Below are positions 1 to 9,190 of a stretch of 64,000 nt of DNA, one piece after another. The stretch lies in contig NW_008705562.1 in assembly GCF_000186865.1 (NCBI RefSeq), positions 2,768,821 to 2,832,820 on the forward strand, in the 5' to 3' direction. The translations under genes and the position numbers were made by a program. The stretch is from Aureococcus anophagefferens. Its lineage: Eukaryota; Sar; Pelagophyceae; Pelagomonadales; Pelagomonadaceae. A model generated the notes under the pieces. That model had not been told where the DNA came from. It did not search any database and worked only from the letters and a program-made list of their open reading frames with translations. Each line of letters starts with the position of its first letter. Position 1 is the stretch's first letter.

Positions 1-2
1 TC

Positions 3-1727
3 CACGACCTCGTGCCCCTCGACGAGGCCACGCGGCACCGGACGATCGTCGTCTCGTCCGCGTCCGCGGACGCCGAGGTGAGCTCCTACACGCTGGGCCT
101 CGAGTTCGACGACGTCGCCGAGGCGAAGCTGGCGCCGGCGCCCGCGGGCACGTTCCAGATCGGCCGCGTGACCTTCAACTCGGACGCGGGCTTCGAGAAG
201 GGCCGCGCGGTTTTAGACGCGGGCCTCCGCATGGGCGGGTCGTCCGTGAGCGGGCTGGCCATCGAGCTGCCGCTGGCGGAGGTGCTCCAGAAGCGCGTCG
301 CCTTGTTGTCGGACACGCTCGACGAGCTCGTCCAGCCCCAGCTGAAGCAGGCGACGGCGACCGTCGAGGTCCACGACCGCAAGCTCGAGGAGGAGCGCGA
401 GGCCGTGCTGGCGCTGCACGTGCGCCTCGACGCCATCGAGGAGATCGCGCGCGCGTTGGACGCCAAGCCCAAGCACCGCGAGGGCGCGGACCAGGGCCTC
501 GTCGACGACCTCGTGACGCGCGTCGACGCCGTCGAAAACCGGCTCGACAAGGTCGAGCGGCGCGACCCGGGCGAGTCGCGGCCCGTCGAGGTCGCGCCGG
601 CGGGCGGCGGGCCCGACGCGGGCGAGCTCGCGTCGACGGTCACCGAAACCATCATGGCCGAGCTCGAGCGCATCGGTCTGTTGGTCGCGAAGGAGTCGGA
701 GACGATCGGCCGCGTCTACGAGGTCAGCGACGAGTGCCTCGCGTCGACGGCCATCAAGCACGTCGACGACCTGAAGAAGACCGTGTCGGCCCACTCGGAG
801 GAGCTCAAGGACGCGCTCGCCAAGCTCGCGGCGAAGCTCGGCAAGGACGAGTTCGCCGCGCTCTGCGAGCGGCACGGCGACGCCGACAACCCGCTCCGGC
901 CCATCTTCGCCTACATGCGGTCCCTCGTGAGCCCGCTCGAGGAGCACAAGGCGGACCGCAAGGAGCTCGACGCGCGCATCGTCGGCCTCGACACGATCGT
1001 CACCGCGCGCTACGAGGAGGCGCTCGCGTCGGAGCGGAAGCGGACGTTGAAGTTGTTCGCGGACGTCAACTCCAACATGGACCTCGTCGTGGGCAAGGTC
1101 GACGTCGCCGAGCGCGACGTCGCGGCCATGAAGCAGCAGTTGCTAAACGACAAGCTCGCGCTCCACGTCGCGGCGCAGAAGGTCGTCGACGACGACATCA
1201 ACGGCAAGATCGACGCGCAGCACGAGACGCTCAAGAAGATGGAGGACGCCCTCGAGGACGCGCTCAAGGCGCTGGAGGGCACGCCCAACGAGACGACGGT
1301 GCGCGCCATGCTCAGCAGCCTCCAGGACCGCATCGTGTCCAAGCTCGGCGGCGCGAACGCGGCTCTTTCGGGCGAGATCGCGTCGATGAAGCGCGAGCTG
1401 CCGCGCAAGGTCGCGCGCGAGGACGTGCTCCGCATGCTCGCCAAGGGCATCCGCGAGGTCTCGGAGAAGCTCAAGTCGCCCGACGACGCCATGATGGTCG
1501 GCCGCGTGCCCTACCGGTGCATCGCGTGCAACAACACCTCGGGCATGCACGACAAGCAGGCCGCCAAGGTCGTCCACGCGGGCCTGAGCCCCGTGTCCGC
1601 GACGCTGCCGCCGGACGCGCGGGGGCACCACCCCGTCATCGTCCAGGCGGCCTACTCGACGGGCCGCGCGGGCGCGCTCCGCCCGCTCCAGCGCCAGGGG
1701 CCCGCGGGCATCCCCGTGTCGCGCTAG
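3..1727 (+). CDS. Coiled-coil protein, 5'-partial, possible DUF4795-like C-terminus
   Basis: The reading frame is open to the left edge, so the start lies outside the window; the first in-window Met-like codon is a GTG and is not a convincing start. About 575 residues are visible. Most of it is charged heptad-type sequence predicted to form long coiled coils. Near the C-terminus a CxxC pair (YRCIACNNT) is followed by a basic and then a proline-containing stretch. This arrangement resembles the DUF4795 region of ciliary coiled-coil proteins such as QRICH2, where a similar Cys pair follows coiled coil; the resemblance is from memory and weak. The gene ends at TAG, 20 bp before a second copy of its own 3' end (see the tandem repeat). 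It faces the next gene tail to tail. Confidence 0.6.
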   Translation, partial: HDLVPLDEATRHRTIVVSSASADAEVSSYTLGLEFDDVAEAKLAPAPAGTFQIGRVTFNSDAGFEKGRAVLDAGLRMGGSSVSGLAIELPLAEVLQKRVALLSDTLDELVQPQLKQATATVEVHDRKLEEEREAVLALHVRLDAIEEIARALDAKPKHREGADQGLVDDLVTRVDAVENRLDKVERRDPGESRPVEVAPAGGGPDAGELASTVTETIMAELERIGLLVAKESETIGRVYEVSDECLASTAIKHVDDLKKTVSAHSEELKDALAKLAAKLGKDEFAALCERHGDADNPLRPIFAYMRSLVSPLEEHKADRKELDARIVGLDTIVTARYEEALASERKRTLKLFADVNSNMDLVVGKVDVAERDVAAMKQQLLNDKLALHVAAQKVVDDDINGKIDAQHETLKKMEDALEDALKALEGTPNETTVRAMLSSLQDRIVSKLGGANAALSGEIASMKRELPRKVAREDVLRMLAKGIREVSEKLKSPDDAMMVGRVPYRCIACNNTSGMHDKQAAKVVHAGLSPVSATLPPDARGHHPVIVQAAYSTGRAGALRPLQRQGPAGIPVSR

Positions 1728-1858
1728 TCCTAAGGAAGCGACCGGCTTTACGCGTCGCCGATGGCGGCGTCGCCAGCGCCAGGGGCCCGCGGGCATCCCC
1801 GTGTCGCGCTAGTCCGTAAGGACGCGACCGGCGTTACGCGTCGCCGATGGCGGCGTCG
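1688..1858. repeat. 85/86-bp tandem duplication across a convergent gene junction
   Basis: Copy 1 runs 1688-1772 and copy 2 runs 1773-1858. They differ by one inserted base and a few substitutions. Each copy holds the last codons and stop of the rightward coiled-coil gene and the complement of the last codons and stop of the leftward membrane-protein gene. The functional ends are the outer ones: the plus-strand stop in copy 1 and the minus-strand stop in copy 2. Confidence 0.9.
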
Positions 1859-3096
1859 ACGACGGGCACGCCGAGGTACCAGGGCACGGCGAACGTGTCG
1901 TGGTCCGGCACCGCGTCCCAGCCCTCGTCCCGGCGGACGAGGGGGAGCGGCTCCGTCTGGCCGACGTAGCGGGAATAGTAGCGCACGAGGCCGAGCGCGA
2001 CGACGCAGACGCCGCGGGCGAGGCAGAGCGCGCTCGCCAGCGCCGCGGCGGCGCAGACGCGGCGGCCGTCGAGCTCGACGCGCGTCGCGCGCCGCTTCAG
2101 CGACACGAACTTGCCCCGGTCGATGGCGCCCTCCGCGAGCCGCGCGACCAAAATCTCGCGCCGCCGCTGGCGCTCGTCGAGGCAGACGGCGCCGCTGACG
2201 ACGGCGATGGCCGCGAAGGCGAAGGCGAGCACGTAGAACTGGGCCGCGCCCTTGGCGCGGCGGTCGAGGAGGCGCCGCGGCCGCGGCGGCTCGACGCGCC
2301 ACGTCGCCGCGCCCTTCCGCGCCTGCGCCCGCGCCTCGAGGGTCGCGCGCCGGTGGAGGAGCAGGCACCGCAGCAGCTGGAAGAGCTCCAGCAGGCACCA
2401 GAGCAGCGTCGGCGTGAGCACCGCGAACCACGACCCCGCGGCCTCGTCGAACGCCGTCTTGCCGTCGAGCTTCCAGGACAGCGCCGCGCCCTGGAGCGCG
2501 ACGAGCACGGCGGCGACGACCGTCGCCGGCGGCGTGCCCCGGCAGAGGCCGAAGCGCACGGCGACGAGCGCGCAGAGCGCCCACGCGGGGCCGCAGACCG
2601 CGGCGACGCGGACGTTGACGTCCGCGACGAAGCGGAAGTAGAGGAGCAGCTCCGTGGCCACGAGGGCGGCGCCGACGAAGAGCCACTGGAGGCTCCGGCC
2701 CAGCACCGTGAGCGCGAAGGGCACGCGCTCGCGCCGCGCGCGCGCGACGTACTTGCGCAGGAGCTGGAGCGCGCGCAGGTGCAGCGCGGCGCTGAGGCCG
2801 TGCGCGGCCCAGAGCGGGCAGAAGTACATCCAGATGGGCCGGTTCTTGAACTTGGGCACCTCGGCCAGGCGCAGGCTCGCGAGCAGCGCCGACGCGAGGA
2901 AGCCGCCCATGAGCACGGCCAGCGTCCGCAGCAGCGCGCGGGCGACGCGGTGCGCCCCGCGCGTGCGGTGCCGCTCCTCGGCGAGGCCCTTGCCCGACTT
3001 GATCTTCCGCGGCGCCTGCACCAGCGGCGGCGCCGCCTTGCCGGGCTCCACGTGCACGCCGAGGAGGCGCTCCTCCTCCGGCGCCGACGCCTCCAT
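1834..3096 (-). CDS. Multi-pass membrane protein of unknown function
   Basis: This is a 420-residue protein starting at an ATG shortly upstream of the first hydrophobic region. The first 60 residues are polar and basic. About eight hydrophobic segments follow, spread over residues 60-390 (for example around residues 60-80, 120-145, 155-180, 190-215, 230-250, 290-310 and 350-375). The piece RPIWMYFCPLW before the second membrane segment recalls the aromatic-Pro-Leu-Trp motif of TMEM185/FAM11-type membrane proteins, but the match is short and I do not assign the family. No catalytic motif is visible. Its last codons are part of the local tandem duplication. Confidence 0.65.
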   Translation of the reverse strand: MEASAPEEERLLGVHVEPGKAAPPLVQAPRKIKSGKGLAEERHRTRGAHRVARALLRTLAVLMGGFLASALLASLRLAEVPKFKNRPIWMYFCPLWAAHGLSAALHLRALQLLRKYVARARRERVPFALTVLGRSLQWLFVGAALVATELLLYFRFVADVNVRVAAVCGPAWALCALVAVRFGLCRGTPPATVVAAVLVALQGAALSWKLDGKTAFDEAAGSWFAVLTPTLLWCLLELFQLLRCLLLHRRATLEARAQARKGAATWRVEPPRPRRLLDRRAKGAAQFYVLAFAFAAIAVVSGAVCLDERQRRREILVARLAEGAIDRGKFVSLKRRATRVELDGRRVCAAAALASALCLARGVCVVALGLVRYYSRYVGQTEPLPLVRRDEGWDAVPDHDTFAVPWYLGVPVVDAAIGDA

Positions 3097-4663
3097 ACTG
3101 CGCGACGTGTGCTAAGTGGGCTGCCCCGCACGCTGCACCAACATTAGACGATTTCAGATTGGCTTTCCAACAAATTGTATCACTAAGTTTACGTCGGTAT
3201 TGATGCTGCGACACGAAGTCCGCGCTCGGCTATGGACGAAAAAGTCGTCTTCACCAGCCCGTAGCTCGACGCAGGAACCGAGTCAAGAGACAACCCCCGC
3301 TGCAGCGAGGATCGGAAGCCTGTCGACGACACATTCCCCGCGGGGATGTCACTCCCCAGGATTGCGTCGCGTCGCGCACGAGGCGCCGCAAGGGGTCGGG
3401 AAAGGGTTGCTCGCGTCCCCCGCACCCTTTTCCGTCGTGTTCGAGTTCACGGAGCGTCGGGGATCGTTCGTCTATGTAGTGTGGGAGTCCCCTTTGATGC
3501 GCTCGACCATAGAGGTCGAAGACTTTGACTTCCAAGGTCTCCGCGACACGTGCGCGCACCCCGCGCCGCGCAGCACCCGGATCGGGTTCAACCGTCGCGC
3601 GAGGCTGCCCCTGGATCCCGGCAGCCAATGGGACCCCGAGCACGAGCCGCGCGGCCCCAGAGCACCGGCGCGGGGGCTCTGCGCGGCCCGGGCGCGCCAT
3701 CACGAACGACTCGGCGCCGAGCAGCCCGTCCCCCGGGCGGCCCGTCGCGCTTCCAAGCCGAAGAAACGCCGGAATATGTCACCGTACATGGCCACGGCCG
3801 CGCGCAGCCCGCCAGGGTGGGCGCGGGGGCCCAACTCGCCGACTTCGGTTTGAGTTCCAGGAACTCACGCTCTTGGCACTTACCGTCGGCCGGAACGCAA
3901 CATTAACTTATTGAACCTAGAAGTTTACTTTCGAAAAAGGGTTGGACGTCGTCGATGATGGTCGCACGATCTCTGATGCTGGGTTTGGCATGTTCCAGGC
4001 CAGGGGGAGAGAAACTGAGCACACTTCGCAATGGCAATTCGGGGTCGAGCATCCCAAATCTTCAGCCCGCTCGTCTCGGGAGCACGCAGAAGCCGAGATC
4101 ATTTTCCCCTCTCTCTCCGCGCGCGCGAGGCGGTCCCCGCGGCGAGGTTCTGGGTGCTCGAAGGTACTATGCCAAGCGAACCCCTCTCTCGTCGCCCCGA
4201 TTCCGGCCGGCAGCCGCGCGGGCATAGTACCTTCGGGCGCCCCAGACCCCAGACGCAGCCCCGCTCCGCCGACCAACCACATCGTCTCCATCAAAAGACG
4301 ACGTTTCAGCCGAGCGATACATTTCACTGCAACTTGGTCCGTCGATTAGTAAGTGCTTGGCATTCGATTGCCAAGAGCGCGAGTTCGCGTAACTCGGCGC
4401 CACTGCGGGAGATACATTAATTTCGATACATAATTTTTGTTTGAAGCCTCGGACAGAAGAATCTGAAATCGTCTATTTCCCGTAGCGCAGTTTGTGTGCT
4501 GCCGGACGATGGGCGCCCTCGAGCGCTAACCGCTCGATGGGTGCGCGGTCCTAGGCGCCTCCGCGCGTTGCCTCGAGACCCCCGGCGAGCCACTGATCCT
4601 CGTGGACGCGTCTAGACGGCAACGCCGGCTCGGCGCCTCGAGGCAACCTCCGCGCGGACACCG
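3097..4663. other. Gene-free stretch of about 1.57 kb
   Basis: No reading frame here has convincing protein character. The base composition is less GC-rich than in the genes, with T/A-rich patches near 3150-3200, 3890-3950 and 4400-4490. It contains the inverted repeat at 4146-4248, small hairpins at about 4357-4376 and 4378-4401, and an 11-bp inverted pair (4567-4577 with 4637-4647) just upstream of the next start codon. It probably serves as promoter space for the genes on both sides. Confidence 0.6.
4146..4248. repeat. Inverted repeat, 28-nt arms, 47-nt loop
   Basis: The left arm (4146-4173) and right arm (4221-4248) are reverse complements apart from about four mismatches; the inner 15 bases of each arm match perfectly (GGTACTATGCC and flank). 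The pair could form a long hairpin in DNA or RNA. No clear direct repeat flanks it, so a MITE origin is not shown. Confidence 0.8.
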
Positions 4664-7067
4664 ATGGGCCTCCTCGGCGGGCTCCTCGGCAAGAAACCGA
4701 GCGTCGAGGATGCGCCGGCGCCCGTGCGGCCGGCGACGCAGGTCGCCGTGAGCCACGCCGGCCCGACGGCGGGCGACGCGGACCAGGCGCTCACCGTCGC
4801 GACGGCGAACGTCCACACGCGGGCCCACCACCACCGCGGGCGGCCCAAGGAGGAGGAGGAGCCCCTCGCGCCCGCGGCGGACAAGGCGGCCCCGAAGAAG
4901 GCGGAGCCGAAGAAGGCGAAGCTCGGGGACAAGGCGGAGCCGCCCCTCGACGAGAGCGGCAAGAAGTACGTGCGACCCGGCACGGAGCGCTTCGAGCACA
5001 AGCCAGCGTCGAGCGACAGGAGTGCTTTTTCGCGTGAATTTCGCCTGAAGATGTGAAGAAATCCGACCCCGTCGCACTAGGCACAAGCGAAAAAAGCGAA
5101 AGTCGCGGACGAAGGTCAAGGTCGAGACGCCCGCGGACATTTTGGCCGCGAACCTCACCGTCCAGGCCAACGACGTCCTCGCCGCGTGGCGCGCGTACCA
5201 GGAGGAGCGGCAGTACGTGCCGCCCCCGACCAAGGGCTGGGCGGGCTTCAAGCACCGCCACGCGCAGCGCAAGGAGCGCTTCTACGCCAGGGTCACCAAG
5301 GTCCGCGCGCTCCGGGGCTGCGTGACGCTCTACAAGCGCTGGAAGGAGATGAACAAGCCGAAGCGGTCCACGGAGGGCTACCGCGTCGACGAGACGGGGC
5401 CCGAGTTCCCGGCGTCGCTCATGGACCGCGCGTCCTTCATGCAGCTCTCGCTCTGGGCGCGGACGCACAACGTGACGCAGCCGGAGCTCTACGGTTTGTA
5501 CGAGACCTACCGGTCGCACCTCGCGATGAAGACGCACCCCGACGAGTCGCGGAAGCTGCCGAACCGCGTGTCGCTCCTCTACTTCCAGGATCTGTTCGAC
5601 CACGGCATGTCCGAGGCCGCGTCGCTCGTGCTGCTGCCGACGCTGTTCGTGAAGGAGACGCACGGGTTGGCCAAGGCCAAGGTGAACTTCGAGATCGACT
5701 TCGTGCGCTTCGTCATCGCGGGCTACGCCTTCGCGCGCTGCTCGCCCGCGGGCGTCGTGCTCAAGTTCTTCCGCCTGCTGCTCGACTACCACATGTGCAA
5801 CGAGCAGGTCTACATCACGCTCCGGCCCTTCGAGGAGCTCGTCGCGCTGATCCACGGCGGCATCAACCGCCCCCTGCTCGTGCTCTTCCACGAGGCCTTC
5901 GGGAAGCGCACGCACGTGCGCTTCGTCGAGATGGTGCGCGCGTGCGTCGCGATGCCGCCGCTGCTCTACCCGCTCTTCGTCTTCCACCGCCACTTCAAGC
6001 GCAAGTTCTTCAACAACCAGTTCTGGGCGCGCCACGCGCTGCCCTGCATGGACCCGTCGGAGGAGGACCTCTTCACGCACCTGTTGATCCCGCCGGCCAT
6101 GGAGCGGGCTTTGGACGGCGCGCGATGCCTGGAAGACGCGTGGCGGCTCGCGGCGCGCCGCGTCTTCGGCTGGGTCCGCATGCCGATGACGGACGCGTCG
6201 GAGTACTGGCTCGAGCTCAAGTGCGACGACTGCCGCGACCTCGACGACGAGCCGCCGGACGAGACGGTCGTCGCGCACCACACGGCCGCGCTGCGCCAGC
6301 ACTTTGGGTTCCGCTTCGGCAAGTTCGTCGCGACGCTGGCCTTCGACGCGCGGCCCCTGGCGCCGGGCGCGCTGCCCGCGTCGACCTGGGCCCTCTTCGA
6401 GGAGCCCCTGCGGAGCTGCCTCGAGCCGGGCGGCGCGGATCTGGACTGCACGGCGACGACGACGGCGACGCCGCGGCGGCGGCCCGTGCGCGAGTGGCCG
6501 AACCCCGTCGCCGAGGACCCGCACGTGCTCAAGGGGCCCGACAGCTTCTACCACAAGCAGCCCGCGGACGTGCTGCGCCACGGCTGGACGACGCTGCGGG
6601 ACCCGCAGTCGGGCGCGGACTTTTACTACCACGCGCCGACGGGCGAGTCGCAGTGGCTCGACCCGAGGTACGACTACCTCGTCTCGGGCTGGGAGGGCCG
6701 CAAGTCCTGCTTCTCCGAGTCGCGGCGGCGCGACGCCATCGACAGGGGCAAGATCGTCATCCCGGGCGTCACCGACGTCGACCCGGACACGGGGCTGCCG
6801 TCGGGCGAGGACCACCTCCACGTGGGCGGCCACCGCGCGGCGGCCGTCTTCCACCGGCGGCCCGAGGGCAAGCAGGCGGGCGACCGGAGCGACGACGTGA
6901 AGAACCCCCTCGCGGACGACGCGTCCTCCGTGAACTCGAACCTGTCGAGCCGGTCCGGCGTGTCGTCGCTCGCGAGCGGCGGGCCGGGCCAGGCGAACAC
7001 GAAGCTCGACGTCAAGAAGAAGGGCGCCATGGCCGTGCTCTCGGCCGCCGGCGCCCTGCGGAAGTAA
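4664..7067 (+). CDS. WW-domain protein, two exons
   Basis: Exon 1 is 4664-4995 and exon 2 is 5081-7067, joined through an 85-bp intron. The product is 772 residues. The N-terminus starts MGLLGGLLGKK, is basic and Pro/Glu-rich, and may be myristoylated since Gly follows Met. The central 350 residues are helical and well conserved in style but I do not recognise a family. A WW domain lies at about residues 620-650, with GWTTLRDPQSG at its first Trp and the second Trp in SQWLDPR. The tail is Ser-rich. The splice is supported because joining at the duplicated GCACAAGC gives the smooth junction ERFEHKRKK. A GT donor at 5008 in the same phase would add four residues and cannot be excluded. Confidence 0.75.
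4996..5080 (+). mobile_element. Candidate short introner or intron in an 8-bp direct repeat
   Basis: The 85-bp intron begins with GCACAAGC (4996-5003), and the same 8 bases follow its AG (5081-5088). Removing 4996-5080 restores one copy of the octamer and an open frame, the same geometry as the four clear introners in this window. The ends (CAGCGTCGAG and rc CTAGTGCGAC) are only loosely inverted, and the interior is not recognisably related to the longer elements. It may be an old or different family, or a chance octamer. Confidence 0.45.
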
Positions 7068-7257
7068 TGTTGTGTCGTTTCGAGGTGGGGTGCGGTATCG
7101 CGACGGATGAGAGCGAGCTTGAAGGAAAGGAGCTGGGAAGGTGAATCGAGCTCGAGCCGCTTCTCGCGCGCGCCCCGTCCGACGCCTGCTCGGCCGCGCG
7201 CGCCGCGCCCTCGACGCCTGCTTCGCCGCCCGCGCTCTACTCTACGTCGCGCGCGCC

Positions 7258-7392
7258 ATGAGCGACTACGCCAAGGTGAAGCGCGGCGGCGGCGCTTTGA
7301 AGATGAAGGGCGGCATGAAGAAGAAGCGCAAGCAGCGCAGCGCCGAGGACCGGCCGAAGCCCGTCGAGGCGGCGGCGGCGGCGCCGGGCGCG

Positions 7393-7425
<33 letters not shown>

Positions 7426-7975
7426 TTCAAGGTCTCGGCGGGCACGGGCCGCATCTCGTCGAGCGCGACGCCCGCGCCCCGACGCGTCGCGCGCGCGCGC
7501 GCGACGACCGTCCCTCCCCTCAGGCGGCACGGCGGTCATGGGCTACGAGTCGCTCTTCATGGACGAGCTCGCCGTCGGCGACGCCCTGGTCATCACGCAC
7601 CCGAAGACGCTCACGGACGAGACGCGCATCGTGAAGATGGTCCTGAGCAACGTGTCCATCTCCATCAGTTCGCCGTTCTCCACGGACCTCGTGACGACGT
7701 GCACGTTCCGCTACATCTCGGCGCCCAAGGTCGAGGAGTCCGACGACGTCAAGCGCGCGGCGGAGAAGAAGATGAAGGTGAGCCGCGAGGACCACGCCGT
7801 GGGAGACTACGCGGGCAGCGGCGGCACGACCCTCGTCTACCGGCGGAAGAAGGAGGGCAACGTCGGCGGCTCCAACGGCTACCACATCGTCACGGAGCGC
7901 CTCACGGAGGAGAAGACGCGCAGCGAGCTCCTCGAGATGCGCTCCAAGTACAAGTCCGACCGCCACTGCGCGTGA
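7258..7975 (+). CDS. FAM32A-like N-terminus with acidic run, two exons
   Basis: Exon 1 is 7258-7462 and exon 2 is 7524-7975, giving 218 residues. The start DYAKVKRGGGALKMKGG followed by a Lys/Arg run resembles the start of FAM32A-type nuclear proteins. After about 45 residues comes an unbroken run of eleven Asp. The second half (GTGRISSSGTAVMGYESLF onward) looks like a small beta-rich domain that I cannot name, and it ends in a basic helix. The 61-bp intron uses a GC donor (GCGCGACG) and CAG acceptor; no GT in the neighbourhood has the right phase. Splicing yields RISSSGTAVMGYESLF without a break. Confidence 0.7.
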
Positions 7976-8209
7976 CGCGCGGGTCGCGCGGGTTCTTATG
8001 ATGGGCGCGCCCCTCGCGTTTTTTTGTGCTGTGGGTCGACCTCGCATGGATGATCGCGGATGATCTTGTCGTGCGCACGCGTCGGGGACGTCCTCTGGCC
8101 TTCAACCTACGAGGCAAGGAGCCAACGATGCCATGACGATTCTCGGAGCGGCGCTCGACTCGCTCGATCGAGGTTTCAGCACGCTTCTCCGCGCTGTCCG
8201 CTGCACACC

Positions 8210-8883
8210 ATGGCCGCTCTGCGACGCATACAGTGCGTTCTCCGCGTCTGAAGAGATGCCGCGACCGCTGGCTGCGCCAAAGCCGCAAACGAGGCGGCTC
8301 CAGCAGCCCTTCAACAATTTGCCACTGACTCGCCTTTCGAATGCCCCGTCGACCGCCGCTCCCCACGCGCCGCAGGAAGGAGCTGAACGACCTCGAGGCG
8401 AACCCCGTGGACTTTTGCTGCGGCGGGCCCAAGGGCGACGACCTGCTCGACTGGGGCACCGCGCGTCGCCCGCGTCGTACCCTCGCGCCTTCTCGAGACG
8501 CTTCGCGGCGCGCGCGCGCCGTCGACCCGCGCCCGCACCAGGTGCTGACGGGCCCCGACGGCACGGCCTACGAGGGCGGCGCGTTCCAGCTCGACCTCAA
8601 GTTCCCGACCGAGTACCCGTTCAAGCCGCCGAAGATCAAGTTCGAGACCAAGGTCTACCACCCGAACATCAAGACGGACACGGGCGAGATCTGCAACGAC
8701 GTCCTCGTCTCCAACTGGTCGCCGACGCTCAACGTGCGCTACGTCTACACGACGCTCCACGAGCTGCTCAAGTCGCCGAACGTCGACCACCCGCTCGAGC
8801 CCGAGATCGCGCAGGAGTTCGCGTCCGACCGCGCCACCTTCGACAAGAAGGCCAAGGAGATGGTCGACAAGCACGCGAGATAG
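8210..8883 (+). CDS. Ubiquitin-conjugating enzyme E2, three exons
   Basis: Exons are 8210-8232, 8376-8460 and 8542-8883, 149 residues, the classic E2 core length. It accepts ubiquitin (or a ubiquitin-like protein) from E1 as a thioester and passes it to substrates. The N-terminal helix MAALRRIQKEL is split after residue 7 by a 143-bp GT-AG intron. The HPN motif is at about 76-78 and the catalytic Cys at about 87 in EICND. PTEYPFKPPKI is the E2 signature before it. The second intron (81 bp) uses a GC donor; its length is a multiple of three, so an unspliced reading would add 27 residues between WGT and VLTGP. Which E2 class it belongs to is not settled; the sequence has UBE2D- and UBE2L3-like features. 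Confidence 0.9.
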
Positions 8884-9190
8884 GTCGGCCGCGCCGCACC
8901 GACGGGACCGCGGCGGCCCCGGCCGCCGCGCTCTGACCTCGCACCCTCGATCGCCGCGGCGCGGCTCGCGCGGGCGCGGATCGGCGCTGCGAACGGACGC
9001 GCGGCCTTCCACGTAACCGTTCCCACCGCCATCGTTCCGTCTTTTTTGGGGTCGGGCGCGTTTCGGGGCGCCGGACGCCGTCGTTGAACCGGATGTTGCA
9101 CATTGATCACTGGTGGACGATGTGTGACCCTGACCGCGACGTTCCCGCGCCCTGACTGGCTGCGCGAGCGCTCTCACCTGCTGCTCGACC
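8884..9190 (+). promoter_or_regulatory. Intergenic region upstream of COG4
   Basis: This 307-bp gap has no coding potential. It contains a TGTTGCA motif at 9094-9100, about 90 bp before the COG4 start, one of several TTGCA/TGCAA motifs near gene starts in this window. No TATA box is evident. Confidence 0.35.

Noticed and set aside
4146..4248. Mirror-image peptides (GARRYYA-like) on both strands around 4150-4250
   Set aside because: They arise simply because the DNA is an inverted repeat; there is no reading frame of gene quality around them.
3097..4663. tRNA or small RNA genes in the gene-free region
   Set aside because: No cloverleaf with A- and B-box sequences could be found on either strand by eye.
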